NCBI RefSeq assembly: GCF_039680535.1 | Contig: NZ_JBDKSS010000012.1 | Location: 62,001-126,000 of the forward strand | From: Parvibaculum sp039680535 | GTDB lineage: Bacteria; Pseudomonadota; Alphaproteobacteria; Parvibaculales; Parvibaculaceae | Reading direction: 5' to 3' | Length of the DNA stretch: 64,000 nt | Translations under genes and position numbers: made by a program | Part shown: in pieces, positions 8,797-17,994 of the stretch | Position numbering within the stretch: position 1 is the stretch's first letter | How the letters are laid out: every line of letters begins with the position of its first letter | The notes under the pieces: model-generated | The model's database searches: none | What the model was told of the DNA's origin: nothing | Seen by the model: the letters and a program-made list of their open reading frames with translations, nothing else

Positions 8797-9884
8797 TGCT
8801 TTACGATTTCCTTGCAGGCTTGTCCAAAGACTGGGCCGCGCTCAACGTCTTTCGCTACATCACCTTCCGCACCGGCGGCGCGACGCTGACGGCGCTGCTC
8901 ATCAGCTTCCTTTTCGGTCCGCGCGTCATCGCGATGCTTAAGGTGCGTCAACGCCGCGGCCAGCCGATCCGCGAGGACGGGCCGCAGACGCATGTGATCC
9001 AGAAGCAGGGCACGCCGACCATGGGCGGCTTCCTCATTCTGTTCGGCCTCGTTCCCTCGGTGCTGATCTGGGCCGATCTTTCCAACCCCTACGTCTGGAT
9101 CGTGTTGCTTGTCACGCTGGGCTTCGGCGCGGTCGGCTTTGCCGACGATTATCTCAAGGTCTCGAAGATTTCGCCCAAGGGCGTGCCGGGCCGTGTGAAG
9201 CTCTTCTTCGAATTCATCATTGCGGCCATTGCCATGTATGCGCTGGTGTCGGTGGCGAAGGAGCCGCTGGCGACCGCGCTGACCGTTCCCTTCTTCAAGA
9301 GCGTTCTGGTCCAGCTCGGGCCGCTCTTCTTCGTCTTCGGCGCGCTCGTCATCGTCGGCTCGTCCAATGCCGTGAACCTCACTGACGGTCTCGATGGCCT
9401 CGCCATCGTGCCGGTGATGATCGCATCGGCGAGTCTCGGCCTCATCGTCTATCTCGTCGGCAACGCGGTCTTCGCCGACTATCTGCAAATCCATTTCGTG
9501 CCCGGAACGGGCGAGCTTGCGGTCTTCTGCGGCGCGCTCATCGGCGCGGGCCTCGGCTTTCTCTGGTACAACGCGCCGCCCGCCATGGTCTTCATGGGCG
9601 ACACCGGCTCGCTTGCTCTTGGCGGCGCGCTCGGTGCGATCTCGGTCGCGGCGAAGCATGAGCTTGTGTTTGCGATCATCGGCGGCCTCTTCGTGCTCGA
9701 AGCCGTCTCCGTCATCGTGCAGGTCGCGTCTTTCAAGCTCACTGGCAAGCGCGTCTTCCGCATGGCGCCGCTGCATCACCATTTCGAACAGAAGGGCTGG
9801 GCGGAGCCGACCGTCGTCATCCGCTTCTGGATCATCGCCGTCGTGCTCGCCATGGTCGGCCTCGCAACGCTGAAGTTGAGGTGA
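8796..9884 (+). CDS. mraY: Phospho-MurNAc-pentapeptide transferase MraY
   Basis: The product is a 362-residue polytopic inner-membrane enzyme that moves phospho-MurNAc-pentapeptide to undecaprenyl phosphate, forming lipid I. About ten hydrophobic segments are visible. Conserved cytoplasmic loops include GFADDYLKVSKISPKG (the DD pair), SSNAVNLTDGLDGLAI and FRMAPLHHHFE, all typical of MraY. Start and stop fit the tight packing: TGATG with murF, then 4 nt before murD with a GAGGA ribosome site. Confidence 0.96.
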   Translation: MLYDFLAGLSKDWAALNVFRYITFRTGGATLTALLISFLFGPRVIAMLKVRQRRGQPIREDGPQTHVIQKQGTPTMGGFLILFGLVPSVLIWADLSNPYVWIVLLVTLGFGAVGFADDYLKVSKISPKGVPGRVKLFFEFIIAAIAMYALVSVAKEPLATALTVPFFKSVLVQLGPLFFVFGALVIVGSSNAVNLTDGLDGLAIVPVMIASASLGLIVYLVGNAVFADYLQIHFVPGTGELAVFCGALIGAGLGFLWYNAPPAMVFMGDTGSLALGGALGAISVAAKHELVFAIIGGLFVLEAVSVIVQVASFKLTGKRVFRMAPLHHHFEQKGWAEPTVVIRFWIIAVVLAMVGLATLKLR

Positions 9885-9888
9885 GGAC

Positions 9889-11292
9889 ATGATCCCTGTC
9901 GCCGGTTTCGCCGGTCGCGTCGTCGCAGTGTTCGGGCTCGGGAAATCCGGGCTCTCGACCGCGCGCGCGCTTCAGGCGGGCGGCGCCAGAGTCATCGTCT
10001 GGGACGACACCGAGTCAAAGCGCAAGGAGGCCGTGGATGCCGGCTTCGCGGTGGAAGATCTTTCGACGCGCGACTGGAGCGACATTGCCGCGCTGGTTCT
10101 GAGCCCCGGCGTGCCGCTGACGCATCCCGAGCCTCATTGGTCGGTGAAGCGTGCAAAGGCGGCGGGCGTCGAGATCATCGGCGATGTCGAGCTTTTCGAT
10201 CGCACCATCCGTGCCAGCGGCACGGGCGCGCGCATCGTCGCGATCACCGGCACCAACGGCAAGTCGACCACGACGGCTCTCATCGGCCATATGGTGAAGC
10301 GCTGCGGGGCGGACGCGCAGGTGGGCGGCAATATCGGTACGCCGGTTCTGGAACTCGATCCGCCGAAGCCGAACACCGTCTATGTTGTCGAGGCGTCCTC
10401 CTATCAGATCGACCTCGCGCCGGGCTTCGCGCCCAATGTCGCGATCCTGCTCAACATCACGCCGGATCATATCGATCGTCATGGTTCGATCGAGGGTTAT
10501 GCCGCCGTCAAGGCGCGCATCTTCGCGAACCAGACGGCGGCTGACACTGCAATCATCTGCGTCGACGACAGCTATTCGTCAGATATCTGCACCGCGGTTT
10601 CTGCGGCGCGGGTGCAGAAGGTTGTGCCGGTTTCGATCGGCAAGACGCTGGGCCGCGGCATCTATGTGCTCGACGGCCAGCTTTATGACAGCACGGGCAC
10701 CCAGACCCAGAAGGCGGGCGACTTCCGCGATCTGCGTACGCTGGCCGGCGCGCATAACTGGCAGAATGCGGCGGCGGCCTACGCGGCGGGCAGGGCGCTG
10801 GGTTTCCCGCGTGAGAAAATCCTCGCGTCCTTCGAGAGCTTCCCCGGCCTTGCGCATCGCATGGAAATCGTCGCCGAGCGCGACGGCGTGCGCTACGTAA
10901 ACGACAGCAAGGCGACCAATGCGGACGCGACCTCGAAGGCGCTTGCGACCTACCGCGACATCTACTGGATTCTCGGCGGCAAGTCGAAAGAGGGCGGCAT
11001 CGAGACGCTGACCGAATTCTTTCCGCGCATCCGCCACGCCTATCTCATCGGCGCGGCGAGCGACGAGTTTGCCCGCACGCTCGAGGGCAAGGTCGGTTAC
11101 ACGCGTTCGCAGACGCTCGACCGGGCAGTCGAAAGCGCAGCCAACGACGCGGAAGCCGCCGAAGGCGATCTGCGTGTCGTATTGCTTTCTCCTGCCTGCG
11201 CCTCCTTCGACCAGTATCCGAACTTCGAGGTGCGTGGCGACGTGTTCCGCGATCTCGTGCTGAAGCATCTCTCCGAAAGGGCCTCCGCATGA
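9889..11292 (+). CDS. murD: UDP-MurNAc-L-alanine:D-glutamate ligase
   Basis: The product is a 467-residue cytoplasmic ligase for the second stem residue. An N-terminal Rossmann motif, VFGLGKSGLSTARAL, is followed by the ATP loop AITGTNGKSTTTALIGH near residues 118-134. The central motif is LLNITPDHIDRHGS, and the C-terminal motifs are VNDSKATNADATSKAL and LLSPACASFDQY. All are MurD hallmarks. GAGGA lies directly before ATG 9889. The stop overlaps the ftsW start by 4 nt. Confidence 0.96.
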   Translation: MIPVAGFAGRVVAVFGLGKSGLSTARALQAGGARVIVWDDTESKRKEAVDAGFAVEDLSTRDWSDIAALVLSPGVPLTHPEPHWSVKRAKAAGVEIIGDVELFDRTIRASGTGARIVAITGTNGKSTTTALIGHMVKRCGADAQVGGNIGTPVLELDPPKPNTVYVVEASSYQIDLAPGFAPNVAILLNITPDHIDRHGSIEGYAAVKARIFANQTAADTAIICVDDSYSSDICTAVSAARVQKVVPVSIGKTLGRGIYVLDGQLYDSTGTQTQKAGDFRDLRTLAGAHNWQNAAAAYAAGRALGFPREKILASFESFPGLAHRMEIVAERDGVRYVNDSKATNADATSKALATYRDIYWILGGKSKEGGIETLTEFFPRIRHAYLIGAASDEFARTLEGKVGYTRSQTLDRAVESAANDAEAAEGDLRVVLLSPACASFDQYPNFEVRGDVFRDLVLKHLSERASA

Positions 11293-12437
11293 TCCGCCTC
11301 GCCCGCACCAATCGCAGCCAGATTGCCGAATGGTGGTGGACCGTCGATAAGTGGACGCTGTTCGCGCTTTTCTGCCTGATGCTTATCGGCGGCGTGCTGG
11401 CGCTTGCCGCTAGCCCGGCGGTCGCCATGCGCATTCACCTGCCGCCCTTCCACTTCGTCTACCGGCAGCTCTTCTTCTTCGTGCCCACCATTGCGGTGAT
11501 GATCGGCGTCTCGCTGCTCAACATCCGGCAGGTGCGGCGACTGGCCGCCGTCGGCTTCCTCATCGCCTTCTCGCTGATGCTGCTGACGCTCGTGATCGGT
11601 CCGGAAGTAAAGGGCGCGCATCGCTGGCTCCAGATCGGCCCGCTCGCGATCCAGCCTTCCGAGTTCGTGAAGCCGTCCTTCATCGTGCTTGCCTCGTGGA
11701 TGTTCGCCGAAGCGCAGCGCACGCCGGGCTTCCCCGGCACGATCGTCGCGCTCGCGCTTTACGGAATGGTCGTCGGCGTTCTCGCCATGCAGCCCGACTT
11801 CGGCCAGTTGATGCTGGTGACGATGGTGTTCGGCGCGATCTTCTTCATGGCGGGTCTGTCGTGGCGCTGGATCGTTTCGCTCGGGACCGTCGCGATCATC
11901 GGCGCGCTTGCCGCCTACACGCTGATGCCCCACGTCGCGAGCCGCGTCGACCGTTTCCTCAATCCGGATTCGGGCGATACCTATCAGATCGACCGCGCGC
12001 TTGACGCCTTCCACACTGGCGGTTTCTTCGGCCGTGGCCCGGGCGAGGGCGAGGTGAAGCGCATCCTGCCCGACGCCCATACCGACTTTATCTTCGCTGT
12101 CGCGGCCGAGGAATATGGCGTCGTTGCGGGCCTCATCATCATCAGCATCTTCGGCTTCGTCGTCATGCGCACGCTTTCCCGCGCCATGGAGGAGCAGGAT
12201 CTCTTCGTCCAATTCGCATCCTGCGGACTCATCGCGCTATTCGGATTGCAGTCGCTCATCAACATGTCCGTGAATGTGAACCTCATCCCCGCCAAGGGCA
12301 TGACGCTTCCCTTCATCTCCTATGGCGGCTCGTCGATGATCGCGCTCGGCTACACGATGGGCATGTTGCTCGCCCTCACCCGTCGCCGCGCGGGCAGCCA
12401 TGTGACGCCGCCCAACGGCAAGAGGGTGCACGCATGA
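11289..12437 (+). CDS. ftsW: Septal peptidoglycan glycosyltransferase FtsW
   Basis: The product is a 382-residue SEDS-family membrane protein with about ten transmembrane helices. It polymerises lipid II at the septum together with FtsI. Conserved stretches include GAHRWLQIGPLAIQPSEFVK near residue 112 and NVNLIPAKGMTLPFISYGGS near residue 330. Upstream murD and downstream murG both overlap by ATGA. Confidence 0.95.
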   Translation: MIRLARTNRSQIAEWWWTVDKWTLFALFCLMLIGGVLALAASPAVAMRIHLPPFHFVYRQLFFFVPTIAVMIGVSLLNIRQVRRLAAVGFLIAFSLMLLTLVIGPEVKGAHRWLQIGPLAIQPSEFVKPSFIVLASWMFAEAQRTPGFPGTIVALALYGMVVGVLAMQPDFGQLMLVTMVFGAIFFMAGLSWRWIVSLGTVAIIGALAAYTLMPHVASRVDRFLNPDSGDTYQIDRALDAFHTGGFFGRGPGEGEVKRILPDAHTDFIFAVAAEEYGVVAGLIIISIFGFVVMRTLSRAMEEQDLFVQFASCGLIALFGLQSLINMSVNVNLIPAKGMTLPFISYGGSSMIALGYTMGMLLALTRRRAGSHVTPPNGKRVHA

Positions 12438-13624
12438 AGCTTCGCCCTTCAGGTCCGATCGTCATCGCAGCCGGAGGTACGGGGGGGCACCTGTTCCCCG
12501 GCCAGGCGCTCGCGCAGGAATTGCGCCGCCGCGGCCGCAAGATCGTGCTGATGACGGACGAGCGTGTGCAGCATTTCGACAAGCTTTTCCCGGGCGCCGA
12601 CATCTTCTCGGTGCCGTCGGCCACGCCGACCAATCGCGGGGTTTCAGGTCTTTTCCGCGCGGCGCCTGCGATCATCTCCGGCATCAGCCAGGCTTTCAGC
12701 ATTCTGGGCCGCGTCGAGCCCTCGGTCGTCATCGGCTTCGGCGGCTATCCGACGCTGCCGCCTGTGGCGGGTGCGTTGCTGCGCGGCATTCCCACCTGCG
12801 TACATGAGCAGAACGCAGTGCTTGGCCGCGTGAACCGGCTCGTCGCACCTTATGTGCAGGCGGTCGCCTCGACCTTTGCCGCGCCGAAGTTCCTGAAGCC
12901 CCGCGACGCATCGCACCTCGTCGTCACCGGCAATCCGGTGCGCGATGCGGTGATCGCGGAAGCGGGCGCTCCCTACGCCGCGCCAGGGGCCACGGACCGC
13001 ATCCATCTTCTCGTCTTCGGTGGCAGTCAGGGCGCGCGCGTGCTCAGCGATGTCGTTCCCGCCGCGCTGGGGCAATTGCCCGAGGCGTTGCGTGCCCGTC
13101 TTGATGTCGTGCAGCAGGCGCGGCCGGAGGATCTTTCCCGCGTTCGCGAGGCCTATGACCGCGCGGGTATCCACGCGGCGCTTGAAAGCTTCTTCGACGA
13201 CATGCCGAAGCGCATCGCCGCCGCGCATCTCGTCATCGGCCGCTCCGGCGCTTCGACGGTAAGTGAGCTTTGCGTGATCGGTCGTCCGTCGATCCTTGTT
13301 CCGCTGCCTCATTCGCTCGACAACGACCAGAAGGCGAATGCCCAGAAGGTCGAAGCGGCCGGGGCGGGCTGGATGATCGAACAGAAAGACTTCACGGAAG
13401 CGGCACTGGCCGCCCGTCTCGCAGCATTGCTTTCCGAACCCGATACGCTTGCCCGCGCCGCGAAGGCCGCGCTCGTTCAGGGGCAGCCTAATGCCGTCCG
13501 CAAGCTCGCCGACCTTGTCGAGAAGCTTGGCCGCGGCGAATTCCACGCTATTCAGGACGTCACCGAGTCTGAAGACGACGTCCCATCACCCGGTCCACTT
13601 CTATTTGCGCAGGGAGGCTGTTGA
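12434..13624 (+). CDS. murG: Lipid II synthase (GlcNAc transferase) MurG
   Basis: The product is a 396-residue GT28 family enzyme on the cytoplasmic membrane face. It adds GlcNAc to lipid I. The N-terminal glycine loop AAGGTGGHLFPGQALAQEL, FGGYPTLPP, HEQNAVLGRVNR, VFGGSQGARVLS and the nucleotide-sugar site RSGASTVSEL are all present. The C-terminal tail (about residues 372-396) is longer and more acidic than usual for MurG. It overlaps murC by TGATG. Confidence 0.96.
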   Translation: MKLRPSGPIVIAAGGTGGHLFPGQALAQELRRRGRKIVLMTDERVQHFDKLFPGADIFSVPSATPTNRGVSGLFRAAPAIISGISQAFSILGRVEPSVVIGFGGYPTLPPVAGALLRGIPTCVHEQNAVLGRVNRLVAPYVQAVASTFAAPKFLKPRDASHLVVTGNPVRDAVIAEAGAPYAAPGATDRIHLLVFGGSQGARVLSDVVPAALGQLPEALRARLDVVQQARPEDLSRVREAYDRAGIHAALESFFDDMPKRIAAAHLVIGRSGASTVSELCVIGRPSILVPLPHSLDNDQKANAQKVEAAGAGWMIEQKDFTEAALAARLAALLSEPDTLARAAKAALVQGQPNAVRKLADLVEKLGRGEFHAIQDVTESEDDVPSPGPLLFAQGGC

Positions 13625-15099
13625 TGCGCCCAGCGCCACTCGACATAGGCATTATCCACTTCGTCGGCATCGGCGGCATCGGCATGAGCGGCATTGCCGA
13701 AGTCATGCATAATCTCGGCTACAAGGTGCAGGGCAGCGACGTCTCCGACAGCGCCAATGTGAAGCGTCTGCGCAGCCTCGGCATCGAGGTGATGGTCGGC
13801 CACGCCGCGAAAAACCTTGCCGACGCGCAAGTGCTCGTCGTCTCCTCGGCGATCAAGGCGGACAATCCCGAACTCGTCGAAGCGCGCTCGCGCTTCCTGC
13901 CCGTCGTGCGCCGCGCGGAAATGCTCGCCGAGCTGATGCGCCTCAAGTCCTGCGTCGCCATCGCGGGCACGCACGGCAAGACGACAACGACCTCGCTCGT
14001 CGCCGCGATTCTCGATGGGGCGGGCCTCGACCCGACGGTCATCAATGGCGGCATCATCAACGCCTATGGCACCAATGCGCGCCTCGGCGAAGGCGAGTGG
14101 ATGGTGGTCGAGGCGGACGAGTCAGACGGCACATTCGTCAAGCTTCCGGCGACCATCGCCATCGTCACGAATATCGACCCGGAGCATCTCGACTATTACG
14201 GCACGTTCGAAGCCGCCAAGGACGCCTTCCTGACCTTTGTCGAGAACGTGCCTTTCTACGGCTGCGCCGTGATGTGCATCGACCATCCGGAAGTGCAGGC
14301 ATTGATCGGCCGTGTCCGCGATCGCCGCATTATCACTTACGGCACCAGCCCGCAGGCCGATATCCGCGCCACCAATCCGCGGGTGGAGAAGGGGCTTAAC
14401 GTCTTCGACGTAACGATCACCGATCGCAAGACGGGTGTGGCCCGCGAGATCGGCGCTGTGAAGCTTCCCATGCATGGCCGCCACAACATGCTGAACTCGC
14501 TTGCCGCTATCGGCGTTGCGACGCAGATGGGCATTCCCGAGGCGAAGTTCCGCAAGGCGCTGGAAGGCTTCGGCGGCGTGAAGCGGCGCTTTACTCATGT
14601 CGGCGAGTGGAACGGCGTCAGCATCTATGACGATTACGGTCACCACCCGGTCGAGATCGCGGCTGTGCTTCAGGCCGCGCGATCGGCGACGGAAGGCCGC
14701 ATCATCGCCGTCGTGCAGCCGCATCGCTACACGCGCCTCCACAACCTCTTCAATGAGTTCTGCGCCTGCTTCAACGATGCGGACAAGGTCATCGTCGCCG
14801 ACGTCTACGCGGCGGGTGAGCAGCCGATCCCCGGCGCCGATCGCGACTCCCTCGTCGAGGGCCTGCGCGATCGCGGCCATCGCGATGTGATTGCGCTGGA
14901 AGCGCCGGAAGCTCTGCCGAAGCTCATTTCCGAACTGGCGAAGCCGGGTGATTTCGTTGTCTGCCTCGGCGCGGGCAGCATCACCTATTGGGCGAATGCG
15001 CTTCCCGCCGATCTTGCCGCTCTCGGCAAGAAGTCGAAGGCCAAGAAGGCCGACAAGAAAGAGATGCCGGTTAAATCGAAGAAGGGGAAAGGTAAATGA
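13624..15099 (+). CDS. murC: UDP-MurNAc:L-alanine ligase
   Basis: The product is a 491-residue Mur ligase that starts the stem peptide. N-terminal HFVGIGGIGMSGIAEV, ATP loop AGTHGKTTTTSLV near residue 118, EADESDGTF and DDYGHHPVEI near 340 are diagnostic. The ATG at 13624 is preferred over a TTG one codon earlier because it gives a TGATG overlap with murG. The last 23 or so residues are an unusual Lys/Ala/Gly-rich tail with no acidic cluster. The tail is not part of the catalytic fold. The stop overlaps murB by ATGA. Confidence 0.95.
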   Translation: MRPAPLDIGIIHFVGIGGIGMSGIAEVMHNLGYKVQGSDVSDSANVKRLRSLGIEVMVGHAAKNLADAQVLVVSSAIKADNPELVEARSRFLPVVRRAEMLAELMRLKSCVAIAGTHGKTTTTSLVAAILDGAGLDPTVINGGIINAYGTNARLGEGEWMVVEADESDGTFVKLPATIAIVTNIDPEHLDYYGTFEAAKDAFLTFVENVPFYGCAVMCIDHPEVQALIGRVRDRRIITYGTSPQADIRATNPRVEKGLNVFDVTITDRKTGVAREIGAVKLPMHGRHNMLNSLAAIGVATQMGIPEAKFRKALEGFGGVKRRFTHVGEWNGVSIYDDYGHHPVEIAAVLQAARSATEGRIIAVVQPHRYTRLHNLFNEFCACFNDADKVIVADVYAAGEQPIPGADRDSLVEGLRDRGHRDVIALEAPEALPKLISELAKPGDFVVCLGAGSITYWANALPADLAALGKKSKAKKADKKEMPVKSKKGKGK

Positions 15100-16022
15100 C
15101 GGCGGCCCACGCCTCAACATCTTCCCTGATCGACAGGCTGCCCAAGGTGCGCGGCGAACTCATCGCGCATGCGCCGCTGGCTCCGCTGACCTGGTTCCGC
15201 GTCGGCGGCGCGGCTGAAGTGCTGTTCCGTCCGGCGGATGCCGACGATCTCGCATCGTTTCTCGCGGGCACGCCCGCCGATATTCCCGTCACCGTGATCG
15301 GCGTCGGCTCGAACCTCCTCGTCCGCGACGGCGGCGTCGCGGGCGTCGTCATTCGTCTCGGCGGCAAGGGCTTCGCGCAGATCGAGGCGCTGTCCGGTCA
15401 TCGCGTTCGCGCCGGCACGGCGGCGCTCGATGTCGCGGTTGCACGCGCGGCGCAGGAAGCGGGCATTGCAGGCCTTGAATTCTATCGCGGCATTCCGGGC
15501 TCCATCGGCGGCGCGCTGCGCATGAATGGCGGCGCCTATACGAGCGAGACGAAGGACGTTCTGGTCGAAGCCATCGCCATCGACCGGCAGGGCAGGCGGC
15601 ACGTTCTTTCCAATGCCGATATGCATTACACCTACCGCCATTGCGGCGCGCCGGAAGACCTTATCTTCGTCGAGGCGGTCTTTCAGGGGCATCCCGGCGA
15701 CAAGGCTGAAATCCAGAAGCGCATGGACGAAATCACGGCGCGTCGCGAAGAGACGCAGCCGATCCGTACGCGCACCGGTGGCTCGACCTTCAAGAATCCC
15801 GAAGGCCACAAGTCGTGGCAGCTCATCGATGCCGCGGGATGCCGCGGTCTCAGGAAGGGCGGCGCGCAGGTCTCCGAGCTGCACTGCAACTTCCTCATCA
15901 ATGTCGACAACGCCAGCGCCGCCGATCTCGAGGATCTGGGCGAGGAAGTGCGTCGGCGCGTCAAAGAGAAGAGTGGCGTGACCCTGGAATGGGAAATCAA
16001 GCGGATCGGAGAACGGGCATGA
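15096..16022 (+). CDS. murB: UDP-N-acetylenolpyruvoylglucosamine reductase
   Basis: The product is a 308-residue FAD enzyme that reduces UDP-GlcNAc-enolpyruvate to UDP-MurNAc with NADPH. The FAD-binding VIGVGSNLLVRDGGVAGVVI is near residues 67-86, and GIPGSIGGALRMNGGAY near 133. GGSTFKNPEGHKSWQLIDAAG near 228 contains the proton-donor Ser of type I MurB. Unlike the ligases around it, it acts before MurC. It overlaps ddl by ATGA. Confidence 0.95.
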   Translation: MTAAHASTSSLIDRLPKVRGELIAHAPLAPLTWFRVGGAAEVLFRPADADDLASFLAGTPADIPVTVIGVGSNLLVRDGGVAGVVIRLGGKGFAQIEALSGHRVRAGTAALDVAVARAAQEAGIAGLEFYRGIPGSIGGALRMNGGAYTSETKDVLVEAIAIDRQGRRHVLSNADMHYTYRHCGAPEDLIFVEAVFQGHPGDKAEIQKRMDEITARREETQPIRTRTGGSTFKNPEGHKSWQLIDAAGCRGLRKGGAQVSELHCNFLINVDNASAADLEDLGEEVRRRVKEKSGVTLEWEIKRIGERA

Positions 16023-16942
16023 CAAAAAAGCATGTCGCCGTTCTCAAGGGCGGCTGGTCATCGGAACGGGAAGTCAGCCTTTCCTCGGGGCGCGGCTGCG
16101 CCGAAGCGCTGCGCCAGAGCGGCTACCGCGTGACCGAGATCGATGTCGGTCGCGACCTTGCCGACCAGCTTCTCAAGATCAAGCCGGATGTCGCTTTTAA
16201 CGCCTTGCACGGTCGCTGGGGCGAGGATGGCTGCGTACAAGGTATGCTGGAAATCCTCAATATTCCGTATACGCATTCCGGTGTTCTGGCTTCCGCGCTC
16301 GCCATGCACAAGGAGCGTGCGAAGGAAGTCTTCCGGGCTGCCGGGCTGCCGGTCGCTGAAAGCATCGTCGTGCCCCGTACCGAGGCTGCTCATGGACATG
16401 TGATGGAGCCGCCATACGTCATCAAGCCGATCGACCAGGGGTCTTCGGTTGGCGTTTTCATCGTGCGCAAGGGCGACAATCGGCCTCCGGCGGAACTCAC
16501 CTCTTCCGACTGGAATCTCGGCGAGATGGTGATGGCCGAGCGCTATATCGCGGGCCGCGAGCTTACCTGCGCCGTCATGGGCGAGGAGGTGCTGGGCGTC
16601 ACCGACATCCTCGCCAACACACAGTTCTATGACTATGAGGCGAAATACGCTGCCGGCGGTTCGCGCCATGAAGTCCCGGCGAAGATCGATGCCGAGTCCT
16701 ACGCGGAGGTGCAGCGCGTCACGCTCGCCGCTCACCGCGCGCTCGGTTGCCGGGGCGTCAGCCGCGCCGACTTCCGCTTCGACGACACGAAGCCCGGCAA
16801 GCCGGAGCTGATCCTGCTCGAGGTGAACACGCAGCCGGGCATGACGCCGACGTCGCTGGTGCCCGAACTTGCGAATCTCGCGGGTTATTCCTATGCCGAA
16901 CTCGTGAGCTGGATGGTGGAGGACGCGTCATGCGATCGATGA
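16019..16942 (+). CDS. ddl: D-alanine:D-alanine ligase
   Basis: The product is a 307-residue ATP-grasp enzyme that makes the D-Ala-D-Ala used by MurF. N-terminal VLKGGWSSEREVSLSSG, the HGRWGEDGCVQGMLE loop, PYVIKPIDQGSSVGVF and the C-terminal LLEVNTQPGMTPTSLVPE are family signatures. The start at 16019 overlaps the murB stop (ATGA). The same frame stays open upstream inside murB, but that extension is not real. The stop lies 13 nt inside ftsQ. Confidence 0.95.
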   Translation: MTKKHVAVLKGGWSSEREVSLSSGRGCAEALRQSGYRVTEIDVGRDLADQLLKIKPDVAFNALHGRWGEDGCVQGMLEILNIPYTHSGVLASALAMHKERAKEVFRAAGLPVAESIVVPRTEAAHGHVMEPPYVIKPIDQGSSVGVFIVRKGDNRPPAELTSSDWNLGEMVMAERYIAGRELTCAVMGEEVLGVTDILANTQFYDYEAKYAAGGSRHEVPAKIDAESYAEVQRVTLAAHRALGCRGVSRADFRFDDTKPGKPELILLEVNTQPGMTPTSLVPELANLAGYSYAELVSWMVEDASCDR

Positions 16943-17994
16943 GCGGAGGCCGGAGCAGGGCGGTTTCGAAGACCGGCGTTCGCGCCGTGCCGGCGAAGAA
17001 TCGGGCGCCTTCCAGGATCGCGCCGGGCCGCCGCGCCACGGCAGCCGACCGCAGCTTCGGCCGTCGGATGGATCGTCCGGCATCGGGCTTCAGGCGGTGG
17101 CTGGAGGAGATGCGCGAAGGCGGCTTGGGAATGAAGCCTTTCAGCGTCGCGACCGTCATACTCATTCTGGGTGTCGGTCTTTACGGGCTCTTCGTCGGCG
17201 GCCATGTGTCTTCCGCCGCCCGCGAGGTTGCGTTCCAGGGCAACCGCGTGCTGGCGCTGGCTGGCTTCAGCATAGAGGACGTGACCGTCACCGGCCGGAC
17301 TCACGCAGATCCTCAGGCCCTTCTGACGGCTCTTGGCGTCACGCGCGGCGACCCGATCTTCGGCGTCGACACGGAGGCCGCCCGCCAGCGCGTCGAGCGC
17401 GTGGATTGGGTCAAGTCGGCGACCGTCACCCGGCTTTTGCCGCATGCGATTCGAATCGATGTGGTCGAGCGCCAGCCTTTTGCCATCTGGCAGCGGGGCG
17501 GCGAGCTTTCCGTCATCGATACGGAAGGTCATCCGATCACCGACGACAATGCGCAGGCCTATGCCAATCTTCCTTTCGTCGTCGGCTTCGGCGGCGCGCG
17601 CAATCTGCACGATGTCCTTGGTTTGATTCAGGAAACGCAGCCGCAGCTTCTTCCGCGCGTGCGCGCTTTCGTGCGCGTCGGCGACCGTCGCTGGAATCTT
17701 CGCTTCGAAAATGGAGTCGATGTGAAACTTCCTGAGGTTGGCGTCGAAAAGGCACTTGCCGATCTCGTCAACCTCGATCAGACATATAAGATTCTTTCGC
17801 GCGATATCGAATCAGTTGACCTGAGACTGCCGGATCGCGTGAGCGTCGCCTTGACGGCAGATGCAATGGCTGAGCGGGGCAATGCGCTGGCAGCCAAGAT
17901 CGGCGGCAAGGACGGCGGGGCGGTGAAAAATTTGGGCGGGGCAACTACGGGCGCGGTGAAAGCCCGCTTCGTGACCGGTGGGGACAACACATGA
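16930..17994 (+). CDS. ftsQ: Cell division protein FtsQ
   Basis: The product is a 354-residue bitopic divisome protein. The N-terminal cytoplasmic tail of about 70 residues is basic (many Arg and Lys). One transmembrane helix follows near residues 74-92 (VATVILILGVGLYGLFVGG). Then come a POTRA domain (about 105-180, FSIEDVTVTGRTHADPQ) and the FtsQ beta domain. ATG 16930 is chosen because GTGGAGG lies 7 nt upstream. ATG 16939 (ATGA with the ddl stop) is an alternative. It overlaps ftsA by 4 nt. Confidence 0.92.
   Translation: MRSMSGGRSRAVSKTGVRAVPAKNRAPSRIAPGRRATAADRSFGRRMDRPASGFRRWLEEMREGGLGMKPFSVATVILILGVGLYGLFVGGHVSSAAREVAFQGNRVLALAGFSIEDVTVTGRTHADPQALLTALGVTRGDPIFGVDTEAARQRVERVDWVKSATVTRLLPHAIRIDVVERQPFAIWQRGGELSVIDTEGHPITDDNAQAYANLPFVVGFGGARNLHDVLGLIQETQPQLLPRVRAFVRVGDRRWNLRFENGVDVKLPEVGVEKALADLVNLDQTYKILSRDIESVDLRLPDRVSVALTADAMAERGNALAAKIGGKDGGAVKNLGGATTGAVKARFVTGGDNT

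Noticed and set aside
15815..16018. An N-terminal extension of ddl into murB
   Set aside because: The added residues are Arg/Gln-rich and unlike Ddl. The ATG at 16019 gives a normal start and the usual ATGA overlap.
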